This document shows, in pieces, positions 6,581 to 11,902 of a stretch of 11,902 nt of DNA. The stretch lies in NCBI GenBank assembly GCA_001986395.2, contig MQVO02000279.1:1-11902 (forward strand), given 5' to 3'. A program made the position numbers and the translations under genes. The notes beneath the pieces are model-generated. The model was not told the origin of the DNA. It was given only the letters and a program-made list of their open reading frames with translations, and made no database searches. How positions within the stretch are numbered: the first letter of the stretch is position 1; every line of letters begins with the position of its first letter. The DNA is from Irpex lacteus. Its lineage: Eukaryota > Basidiomycota > Agaricomycetes > Polyporales > Irpicaceae.

Positions 6581-6653
6581 GTTCCCATAGCTTAATTTGG
6601 TTAGAGCAATAAATTGAAGCTTTATTGATAAAAGTTCAAGTCTTTTTGGGGAC
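6581..6653 (+). tRNA. trnF(gaa): tRNA-Phe (GAA)
   Basis: Acceptor GTTCCCA pairs with TGGGGAC (one G-T pair), D-stem GCTT/GAGC, anticodon stem ATAAA/TTTAT with loop TTGAAGC (anticodon GAA), and T-arm AAAAG-TTCAAGT-CTTTT. The 3' end abuts and slightly overlaps the second copy of the 45-nt direct repeat, which supplies the bases following the acceptor stem. Confidence 0.9.
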
Positions 6654-6697
6654 CCTATTCTTTTATTTATATTTTTTATTTTTTGTTTTTAAATTTA
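6653..6697 (+). repeat. 45-nt direct repeat, copy 2
   Basis: Exact copy of 6112-6156. It ends just before the open nad2 tail starts, so it marks the breakpoint that removed most of nad2. Confidence 0.95.
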
Positions 6698-6698
6698 A

Positions 6699-6866
6699 AA
6701 AATATTTAATTATTTAATTATTATTTTAGTTACTTATTATTTAATTAAATCTATTTATATTAATAAGAGTATTTCTTATATTTTATCTTTTAATATTATT
6801 TTATTAATATCTTTTTATTTTTATTTACCTTATTTATTAGAAGGTTTATATCTTTTATTATTATAA
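6699..6866 (+). pseudogene. nad2: nad2 C-terminal tail
   Basis: A 55-codon frame reading KIFNYLIIILVTYYLIKSIY and then a hydrophobic helix, ending TAA at 6864-6866. The stop overlaps the nad3 ATG by one base (TAATG), which is the usual nad2-nad3 arrangement in many fungi. The VTYYLIKSIY stretch resembles the segment before the last helix of NAD2. Upstream there is a stop at 6696 and then the 45-nt repeat, so about 85-90 percent of the gene is missing here. Codons are AT-rich (TTA, AAA, ATT), unlike the minus-strand nad2 piece at 4152-4412. The assignment relies mainly on position and hydrophobicity. Confidence 0.6.
6700..6747 (+). repeat. 48-nt inverted repeat, coding copy
   Basis: The exact reverse complement occurs at 6225-6272. 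This copy encodes part of the nad2 tail and is presumably the source. Confidence 0.95.
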
Positions 6867-7188
6867 TGTTTCATATTTATCTTTATTTAAGTCCTATTGT
6901 TGCTATTTTATTAATATTAATTAATTATTTTATATCTTTAGATAATTCTTATATTGAAAAGAAAAGTCCTTTTGAATGTGGTTTTACTTCTTATGAACAA
7001 TCTAGATCTTCTTTTAATGTTTCTTTCATTTTAGTTGCTATCTTATTTTTACCTTTTGATTTAGAAATCTCTTCTCTTTTACCTTATGTTATCTCCGCTT
7101 ATAATAATAATCTTTACGGTTTATTTATCTTATTATTCTTTTTATTTATTTTAATACCCTTTAATAATCCAGCCGATATCTTTTTATT
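6866..7188 (+). CDS. nad3: nad3 with replaced C-terminus (complex I subunit 3)
   Basis: NAD3 is a small three-helix membrane subunit of complex I. ATG at 6866 overlaps the nad2 stop. The protein shows the family signature [10 protein letters not shown] (residues about 32-41), then [20 protein letters not shown] and a third helix [14 protein letters not shown]. Homology ends near residue 99; the usual tail after this helix (around 15-25 residues, often GFxxE) is absent. Instead NNPADIF and then out-of-frame cox1 sequence follow, and the frame runs on to a stop at 7256-7258. Codons are TTA- and AGA-rich, as in cob. The break falls at about 7165-7188. A chimeric tail might be tolerated, but loss of the C-terminus more likely impairs the protein. 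Confidence 0.85.
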
Positions 7189-7512
7189 GCTGGAGGAGGT
7201 GACCCTGTACTATACCAACACCTATTCTTCCAAACAATTCTATATGTTATTCCTCTAGTTATTATGCCTTCGGGTTTCCGGTTTAACGCATTTTATTCAC
7301 TCTATGCAAAGCGATTTCCTAACGCAGTAGCTCCAAGTCAATCATTTCTTGAATGGCTGATTGGGTTTGCTGTAGGCGATGGTAGCTTTGTAGTTAACAG
7401 CCGAGGAACTGCTGTATTCGTGATTACACAACTTACTGAAGATATTCAGGTACTTCTGAACATTATTTTTGTTTACAGGGGAGAAATAAAAGTTAATATA
7501 TTAATAAATTAA
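7189..7512 (+). pseudogene. cox1: cox1 exon piece fused to intron LAGLIDADG ORF
   Basis: The frame begins [13 protein letters not shown], the highly conserved cytochrome c oxidase subunit 1 segment just before WFFGHPEVY. Instead of WFF the reading continues [17 protein letters not shown], then FPNAVAPSQSFLEWLIGFA and VGDGSFVVNSRG, then VFVITQLTEDIQVL. That is an exon followed in frame by an intron-encoded homing endonuclease with its first LAGLIDADG motif (LIGFAVGDG), as in group I introns at this cox1 position. The endonuclease is cut after about 25 residues beyond the motif, and the second motif is missing, so it is inactive. Arg includes CGA and CGG, and the DNA is much richer in GC than nad3, to which it is joined in a different frame. 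Confidence 0.85.
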
Positions 7513-7635
7513 GAATAAATATAATAAACTGTTTGAACTATACTAATATTTCTAATATGTAAGATTAAAGAATATAAATATAATTAATTACTATTTATAC
7601 AATTAAAGAATATATAATTTGAACTCTTAGTTAAG

Positions 7636-7664
7636 GAGCGTAGCGAGTGAGTGGAACGAGGGAT
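7636..7664. repeat. GC-rich cluster at the polymerase break
   Basis: GGAGCGTAGCGAGTGAGTGG and following bases form a GC island in AT-rich DNA with CTC/GAG repeats. It lies beyond the point where the polymerase reading is lost and may be the insertion or junction. Confidence 0.45.
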
Positions 7665-7689
7665 ACTATAGATTAAAATAAACAAAAAT

Positions 7690-7973
7690 CTTCTTTTCTT
7701 AAACTCTTTAGCATTAACCACAATACAACTTGTAGTATTATTACTTCTACCGAACCCTCCGTATAAACAATTTAATAATAATTTAGCAATCCATCTTTTT
7801 GCCCCTTTTGACTCAGCTTTAACTTTATATAAAGTATTTACATAATCAGAGAAAATATCAACTTTCTCACAGGAGTAGCCTCCTTTAATAATAAATTGAT
7901 ATTCAGGAATTAAATTTTTAGCCATTTTCAACTCTTCAGAGAAATAAATAGCAGTCCATTTACCTACCTCCTT
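7690..7973 (-). pseudogene. dpo: Family B DNA polymerase fragment (plasmid type)
   Basis: Minus-strand frame reading EVGKWTAIYFSEELKMAKNL, then EKVDIFSDYVNTLYKVKAES, then KGAKRWIAKLLLNCLYGGFG. The last stretch is motif B of protein-primed family B DNA polymerases (K-x3-N-S-x-YG; here Cys for Ser and Gly for the usual Arg after YG). Such genes (dpo) are carried by linear mitochondrial plasmids of fungi and are often found integrated and decaying in mtDNA (established knowledge). Only about 95 codons remain: a stop lies upstream at 7974-7976, and the frame loses similarity after NAKEFKK near the GC cluster. The catalytic DTD and exonuclease motifs are not present, so the piece is inactive. Its presence suggests former plasmid integration. 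Confidence 0.8.
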
Positions 7974-8073
7974 TTATTTAAATAAAAATAAAAATAAGGA
8001 AAGTAGCTACTTGTTCCATTAAAAAAAATAATGGTTCAATCGAAGCATTAGATAATGGAACTCCCTCTTCTAT

Positions 8074-8098
8074 CCTTTTTTTATTAAAAAAAAAGGGG
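8074..8098. repeat. Hairpin family B (copy 2), inside a reading frame
   Basis: TCC, seven T, ATT, nine A and GGGG. The plus-strand protein-like readings on its two sides (SIEALDNGTPSS before and EEDFSWFVDEDG after) lie in different frames, so it probably inserted into one gene. Confidence 0.65.
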
Positions 8099-8271
8099 AA
8101 GAAGATTTTAGTTGGTTTGTAGATGAGGATGGTAAGATGATAGACTATAATAAAAAGATTAATGTTTTTGAAGCTGTACAATTATTGCACCACTTTCTAA
8201 ACAAAAAGTATGGTATATCTAAGGAAACGGTTAAAGAAATAAAATTTATATCTAATATTTTTTTATTCTAA
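8092..8271 (+). pseudogene. Unidentified ORF remnant after a hairpin
   Basis: Plus-strand frame reading GEEDFSWFVDEDGKMIDYN, then KKINVFEAVQLLHHFLN and KKYGISKETVKEIK, ending TAA at 8269. It is charged and balanced in composition, and looks like genuine protein. No family is recognised. It has no start codon at its 5' edge, which is a family B hairpin; a short coding-like piece before the hairpin (8035-8071) may be its continuation. It lies on the opposite strand to the DNA polymerase remnant next to it. On linear plasmids dpo and rpo genes are often opposed, so a plasmid gene is possible, but nothing in the residues proves this. Confidence 0.4.
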
Positions 8272-8695
8272 CAGCTGTGTAATTGTAAGACTCTATTAAA
8301 ATTTTATTTACTTTATATTTTTATACTTTTACTTTGTTGAAGACTATTAAAATTATAACCTCTCTACTTAAACATTTTTTATTTTTTTATTTCTTTATTT
8401 TTATTTATTGAATATAATAATCTAATTATAATATTTTATTTTAAGTTTTAATTTTAATATTATAAATTTAATTTATTTAATAAAAGGAATGATGTGAATA
8501 TAATTGGCACTCATATATCTAGATGTTATGTTCCGAACTCCTGAAGAACCACGGTTAAGTGTGGTGGGATCAGTAGGAACAGTAAGTAATATGACAAGGA
8601 GGTGTGGCGACCTGACGTTTAAGTACATACCAATTTTATTTTTGGGTTTATTAACCCCCTATGAACCTTTTAATAAAGCTAAATATAAATTAATT
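8272..8695. other. AT-rich spacer with a GC-richer island
   Basis: 8272-8500 is nearly pure A/T with no gene. 8505-8630 is clearly richer in GC and contains an open frame from TTG at 8504 to 8710 (DVMFRTPEEPRLSVV, then NMTRRCGDLTFKY) that runs into trnI. I do not recognise the protein on either strand. The island could also be a structural RNA scrap. Confidence 0.35.
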
Positions 8696-8766
8696 AAGCC
8701 TATGATTTAAAGGTAGAATAATTTCTTGATAAGGAATCTGTAGAAGTTCGAATCTTCTTGGGCTTA
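8696..8766 (+). tRNA. trnI(gau): Second tRNA-Ile (GAU)
   Basis: Acceptor AAGCCTA pairs with TGGGCTT (one G-T pair), anticodon stem ATTTC/GGAAT has loop TTGATAA (anticodon GAT), and the T-arm is AGAAG-TTCGAAT-CTTCT. The D-arm ATTT/GAAT is AT-rich and the variable loop is short (4 nt). Its sequence differs clearly from the trnI at 6506, so it is not a recent duplicate. Confidence 0.85.
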
Positions 8767-8806
8767 TTGTCTTTTTTTTTTTAATTATTCTTTTGTTTAA
8801 TCCCAA

Positions 8807-8883
8807 CCCAAAAAAACTAATTATTTCATCCGCAATTATTAAAATTTAATTTAATTAAATTTTAATTAGAGCCTAGTTTTTTT
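8807..8883. repeat. Expanded palindromic element family A
   Basis: Outer arms CCCAAAAAAACTA and CTAG plus seven T enclose a loop holding a second palindrome, AAAATTTAATTTAATTAAATTTT (8840-8862 approximately). A similar AT palindrome stands alone near 3911-3931. It looks like one palindrome inserted into another. Confidence 0.75.
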
Positions 8884-8996
8884 GTTGGTTTATTAAAAAA
8901 AAAAGGAGGGTAAAGGTAATAATGATTGTTACAGTGATAAAAATTAAATATATAATATATTGTTAGACCACTGTCTTTCCCCACTCCTCACCTACT

Positions 8997-9098
8997 TTTG
9001 TCTTTTTCTTATGCCTTTTTATTTTCTTTATTTCTTTTTTTTTTAATTATTAAAAAGAAAAAGACAAAAAGGGAAAAAAGAAATAAAATAAAAAGGGG
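8997..9098. repeat. Interleaved inverted repeats
   Basis: TTTGTCTTTTTCTTA near 8998-9011 is complementary to the A-rich block at about 9051-9067 (AAGAAAAAGACAAA). CCTTTTTATTTTCTTTATTTC near 9014-9035 is complementary to AAATAAAATAAAAAGG and flanking bases at about 9079-9098. The two stems cross rather than nest, so they cannot both form as simple hairpins. Confidence 0.6.
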
Positions 9099-9199
9099 TG
9101 GTTGAGGATAAAGGGCAGATGGTAGATTTTTTTTACAAATAAGTAAAACATCTTATATTTTATTATCAACCACTATCCACTTATCATCATCCTCTTTTT

Positions 9200-9220
9200 C
9201 CTTTTTTTATTAAAAAAGGG
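9200..9220. repeat. Hairpin family B (copy 3)
   Basis: CC, seven T, ATTA, A run and a G run that extends to eight G; it is directly followed by a GC-rich patch. Confidence 0.65.
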
Positions 9221-9354
9221 GGGGGCAGAGGCCGGTGGCGTGGGCGGATAATAAATGCTTAGTAATAACTATAAAAAGATAAAGTTTTACATTTAGATTA
9301 AAATTAAATTTTAATTGTATATTTTTATATTTTTTTTTAAGAAATATAATATAT

Positions 9355-9378
9355 GCCTTTTTATAATAAAAAAAAAGG
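9355..9378. repeat. Hairpin family B (copy 4)
   Basis: GCC, five T, ATAAT, nine A and GG; unequal arm lengths suggest slippage. It lies about 140 nt before cob. Confidence 0.6.
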
Positions 9379-9515
9379 AATAAATAAAAATTAATCTTGT
9401 CTACTTATATGTGTTCAGCCCCCCCATTTTTATTATAAAAATAATTATGGTAATGTGGATGGATATTAAATATAATTATATACTTGTGTATATAATTTTA
9501 AATTAAATTAAATTA

Positions 9516-10681
9516 ATGAGGCTTTTAAAAAAACAAATTTTACTTAGATTAGTAAATTCTTATGTTGTAGATTCACCACAACCAGCTAATCTATCTTATT
9601 TATGGAACTTTGGTTCTCTATTAGCAGTATGTCTTATTTTACAAATTTTAAACTGGAATATTTTTAGCAATGCACTATCAAGCTCATGTAGATTTTGCTT
9701 TTAATTCTGTAGAACATATAATGAGAGATGTAAACAGTGGTTGGGCAATTAGATATACTCATGCTAATGTAGCTTCTTTCTTCTTTATTTTTGTGTATGC
9801 ACATATAGCTAGAGGATTATATTATGGTTCATATAAAGCACCTAGAGTATTAGTATGGTCAATAGGAGTAATAATTTTAATAGTAATGATGGCTACAGCC
9901 TTCCTAGGTTACGTATTACCTTATGGACAAATGTCATTATGGGGAGCTACTGTAATTACAAATTTATTAAGTGCTATACCATTCTTTGGACAAGATTTAG
10001 TTGAATTAATTTGGGGAGGTTTTAGTGTAAGTAATGCAACACTAAATAGATTCTTCTCTTTACATTATTTATTACCATTCTTATTAGCTGCTTTAGCTGT
10101 AGCTCACTTAATAGCTTTACACACAAACGGTTCAGGTAACCCTAATGGTATTGGTTCAACTTCTGATATATTCAATGCATCCATATTTTACATTCAAAGA
10201 TCTTGTAACTATTTTCTTTTTCTTCCTTGTTTTATCTATTATTGTTTTCTACTACCCTAACTTATTAGGACATTCAGATAACTATATACCAGCCAACCCT
10301 ATGCAAACTCCTCCTTCAATTGTACCTGAATGGTATCTATTACCATTCTATGCTATTTTAAGATCAATACCTAATAAATTATTAGGAGTTATTGCTATGT
10401 TTGGTTCATTATTAATTTTATTAATTTTACCTTTAACTGATGTTTCTAGAATAAGAGGAAATCAATTTAGACCAGCCATGAAATTATTCTTCTGGTTCTT
10501 TGTTGTAAATTTTGTAATCTTAATGTGGATCGGATCTCAACATCCTACATCTCCTTATGTAGAAATAGGACAAATCTCTACAGCATTCTACTTCCTTTGG
10601 TTTGTATTAATAGTGCCTGCAATAGGTTTAGCTGAAAATACAATTATGGATATTGCTACTAGCCCAGCCGACCTTAAATAA
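9516..10681 (+). CDS. cob: Cytochrome b, content complete, two frame changes
   Basis: Cytochrome b carries hemes bL and bH in respiratory complex III. ATG at 9516 gives [10 protein letters not shown], a typical fungal start; the stop is TAA at 10679. Reading requires frame 9516-9650, then 9652-10167, then 10169-10681. The first change is one extra A at about 9651 (LQIL then [10 protein letters not shown]); the second is where SD-R-YSMHPYF is expected but only one base, A at 10168, lies between GAT and TAT. The four heme-binding His fall exactly at 82, 96, 183 and 197 (yeast numbering), and the Qo-site PEWY is at 270, or 271 as in yeast if the Arg is restored. About eight membrane helices are present. 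Total length is 387-388 residues, normal for the family. Arg is almost always AGA and Leu TTA. It may be functional through programmed shifting, an assembly error, or a recent pseudogene. Confidence 0.95.
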
Positions 10682-10730
10682 GGAAAAGTGAATAGTTAAG
10701 AATAATTCTTATTTTATAACCCCCTGTTCT

Positions 10731-10763
10731 CAACCACGGCCTCTTAGATTCTAAGTGGATTGT
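10731..10763 (+). repeat. 33-nt repeat downstream of cob
   Basis: Differs from 2242-2274 at a single position. The self-complementary core could act as a 3' processing signal for cob, but this is speculation. Confidence 0.85.
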
Positions 10764-10944
10764 GGATGGAGGGTATGCATCCTTTATCCTTGTCCCCCAG
10801 GTTAAAAGAGTAGAGGTACCTTATATAAAATTTATTTTAAATAAAAAATATAAAAATATGATCAATATTAATAATCTCTCTAGTAGTAAGTCTATAATTA
10901 TTTAAATAGTAGTATAAAGTCTCTCTCTCTAATAGTAAACCTAT

Positions 10945-10998
10945 CCCCCAAAAAACTAGTTAAAATTAATTATCCAGCGACCCTAGTTTTTTTTTTGG
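10945..10998. repeat. Palindromic element family A (copy near 11 kb)
   Basis: Arms CCCCC plus six A plus CTAG and CTAG plus ten T plus GG; the loop contains CCAGCGA, which differs from other copies. The long T run suggests homopolymer slippage. Confidence 0.8.
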
Positions 10999-11027
10999 AT
11001 ATAATAAATAATTAATATAAGATATCT

Positions 11028-11117
11028 ATGCCTGAGGAAGTACTAACTAAATTTATAATTACTGGTAAGTTAGTATACTTAACTGAAGACAAGAAACTGA
11101 TCTTCTCCTACCTCTAA
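11028..11117 (+). CDS. Small orphan ORF, 29 codons
   Basis: ATG at 11028 begins MPEEVLTKFIITGKLVYL, followed by TEDKKLIFSYL and TAA. The composition is protein-like, but it is too short to identify and lies just after a family A element, so it may be the cut piece of a longer gene. No ribosome-binding signal can be judged in fungal mitochondria. Confidence 0.3.
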   Translation: MPEEVLTKFIITGKLVYLTEDKKLIFSYL

Positions 11118-11349
11118 TACAATTAATTTAATTCTATAAAATTAGAAATCAAAAGGGTAAATTGTATTCTATAAAATTAAAAATAATTTGAGTGTGGAGC
11201 AGTGGTTCGATTCCACTCTGGCCTATTATCTTTATTTCTTGCTTTCTTCTTACACTAAGTAAAAAAAACAAGTACTAGATACAGAGATATATTACAGTGT
11301 GATTCCTAACTCAATTTAAGGTACTTAGACTTAGCATTATGTACTTTAA
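11118..11349. other. Spacer with a tandem-like duplication
   Basis: ATTCTATAAAATTA followed by AAAT occurs at about 11132-11151 and again at 11168-11187; the second copy runs into the tRNA 3' half. Nothing else is recognised. Confidence 0.4.
11190..11226 (+). tRNA. tRNA 3' half (partial, identity unknown)
   Basis: AGTGG-TTCGATT-CCACT is a good T-arm, followed by CTGGCCT and A as the acceptor 3' strand. No complementary AGGCCAG and no anticodon arm are found upstream; an AT-rich duplicated segment is joined instead. It is therefore a truncated tRNA. Confidence 0.6.
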
Positions 11350-11484
11350 GATTTTATCTTAAGCGTAGTGTTTAAATACTACAGCTATAATCTTACTTTT
11401 CAAGTTTATACTTGGGTACAAAGTGTTGATACTCAATATAAGCTAAGCAATATGCAACTACTAAATACACTACCAAAACTGTAA
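11350..11484 (+). pseudogene. Unidentified ORF tail
   Basis: Open frame of 44 codons without ATG at its start, reading VVFKYYSYNLTFQVYTWVQS, then VDTQYKLSNMQLLNTLPKL and TAA at 11482. The aromatic and polar composition looks like real protein. No family is recognised. The stop lies inside the left arm of a perfect 12-bp hairpin, a position expected for a natural gene end with a 3' processing or termination structure. Confidence 0.35.
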
Positions 11485-11517
11485 GATGATAGTATAGTAT
11501 CTTATATCTTACAGTTT
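11476..11517 (+). terminator. 12-bp hairpin over a stop codon
   Basis: AAACTGTAAGAT (11476-11487) is the exact complement of ATCTTACAGTTT (11506-11517), with an 18-nt loop. The TAA of the upstream frame is inside the left arm. There is no T-run after it, so a processing or stability structure is more likely than an intrinsic terminator. Confidence 0.5.
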
Positions 11518-11640
11518 ATTTTATCCTTTTCCAGTCTATGAAAATAGCAACCCAAAAAAAAAAATGTTATTATGGTTAAACAGTTTTCAACTACTACTAA
11601 TGTTTGTGCCCCTGAAAATAAAGAGAAATTACCTGTTTTC

Positions 11641-11664
11641 CTCTTTTTTTTATATAAAAAAAGG
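11641..11664. repeat. Hairpin family B (copy 5), in tandem with family A
   Basis: C, a run of eight or nine T, ATATA, seven A and GG, sharing its final bases GGATCCCC with the start of the family A copy at 11667. Confidence 0.65.
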
Positions 11665-11666
11665 AT

Positions 11667-11707
11667 CCCCCAAAAAACTAATTATTTATAATTCCTAGTT
11701 TTTTTGG
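11667..11707. repeat. Palindromic element family A inside a decayed gene
   Basis: Arms CCCC plus C plus six A plus CTA and CTAG plus seven T plus GG around a short AT core. Coding-like sequence lies on both sides. Confidence 0.85.
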
Positions 11708-11902
11708 TGGGTGAGATTAAAAAGGCTGTAGATTCACAGTATAAGTATAATGTACCGAAGTTTAAATAACCGTTAGAAGATGAAATATCTAAACTTCCAA
11801 TTGATAGTGCAAATTAGGCTATAAGTAAATATGCTGCTTTTATGGAAAAACATAGTGCAAAAACTTAATTACGAGTTGATGAAGAGCGTGCTAAGTGTGT
11901 AG

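Larger units (their letters stand above)
8884..9515. other. Spacer dense in homopolymer hairpins
   Basis: No gene is visible up to cob. It holds a family B half copy (8889-8908), interleaved inverted repeats (8997-9098), full family B hairpins at 9200-9220 and 9355-9378, and a GC-rich patch with eight G at 9218-9250 (GGCCGGTGGCGTGGGCGG). The final 100 nt before cob are AT-rich and would form its leader. Confidence 0.6.
10682..11027. other. Spacer after cob with repeats
   Basis: No gene. It contains the second 33-nt repeat (10731-10763), CT-rich runs with related sequence near 10875-10905 and 10918-10940, and a full family A palindrome (10945-10998). Nothing like a clear terminator is visible beyond the repeat hairpin. 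Confidence 0.5.
11572..11902 (+). pseudogene. Decayed unidentified gene with three stops, runs off the window
   Basis: ATG at 11572 starts MVKQFSTTTNVCAPENKEKL, which is cut by a family B hairpin and a family A palindrome in tandem (11641-11707). After them a long protein-like frame from 11713 reads EIKKAVDSQYKYNVPKFK, stop, PLEDEISKLPIDSAN, stop, AISKYAAFMEKHSAKT, stop, LRVDEERAKCV and continues past the window end. The stops are TAA (11767), TAG (11815) and TAA (11866). Each is one C-to-T change away from a Gln codon. The composition is Lys/Glu/Ser-rich, with no membrane segment. The family is unknown. Two mobile palindromes plus three stops make this a pseudogene under the usual code. Confidence 0.5.

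Noticed and set aside
7978..8181. Minus-strand 67-codon frame rich in Phe and Ile
   Set aside because: Low-complexity translation of A/T runs including a hairpin; the plus strand gives a better coding signal.
8504..8710. Open frame starting at TTG
   Set aside because: No family match, weak start, and it runs into a well-folded trnI; kept only as a note on a GC-richer island.
10920..10931. CT microsatellite
   Set aside because: Too short to be informative beyond slippage.
1..11902. CRISPR array
   Set aside because: The dispersed repeats are palindromic and irregularly spaced, without uniform spacers, and the gene content is mitochondrial.

Overview
This window reads as fungal mitochondrial DNA, or a very recent nuclear copy of it. 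It is strongly AT-rich. It carries cob, nad3, atp8 and the tRNAs trnI and trnF, and one TGA falls where a sense codon (Trp, genetic code 4) is needed in atp8. Pieces of nad1, nad2, nad4, nad4L, nad5, rps3 and cox1 are also present, together with a fragment of a plasmid-type family B DNA polymerase. nad genes and rps3 together fit a fungus that keeps complex I. I could not fix the phylum; from memory the cob C-terminus looks more like basidiomycete or early-diverging fungi than Saccharomyces.

Layout. 1-300: a palindromic element, then a short nad1 piece. 300-2100: repeats, a minus-strand orphan frame and broken unidentified reading frames, partly enclosed by a 30-nt direct repeat. 2285-3214: the 3' part of nad5 with five single-base frame changes. 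3215-5160: a patchwork of an orphan ORF, nad4L (minus), a Gly/Asn-rich remnant (minus), the rps3 3' end (plus), nad2 (minus) and nad4 (minus), the last split by a palindromic element. 5160-6220: mostly noncoding, with GC clusters and repeats. 6225-7512: an apparently more ordered block, atp8-trnI-trnF-nad2 tail-nad3, in which nad3 loses its end to a cox1 exon plus intron-encoded LAGLIDADG ORF. 7516-8271: DNA polymerase remnant and an orphan frame. 8272-9515: AT-rich spacer with a second trnI and many oligo-T/oligo-A hairpins. 9516-10681: cob, complete in content but shifted to the +1 frame twice. 10682-11902: repeats, small orphan frames, a tRNA 3' half and a decayed gene with three stops running off the window.

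Two themes stand out. First, at least two families of short palindromic elements are scattered through the window, and several copies sit inside or at the cut edge of coding sequence. Second, gene pieces fall into two coding styles: cob, nad3, atp8 and nad4 use mostly TTA/AGA, whereas nad5, nad4L, nad2 (minus), the cox1 piece and partly rps3 use CTA and CGA. The second set looks like broken copies from a mitochondrial genome of different codon habit, or a duplicated, differently evolving gene set. No previously undescribed system is proven; the best candidates are the gene-invading palindromes and the frameshifted cob.
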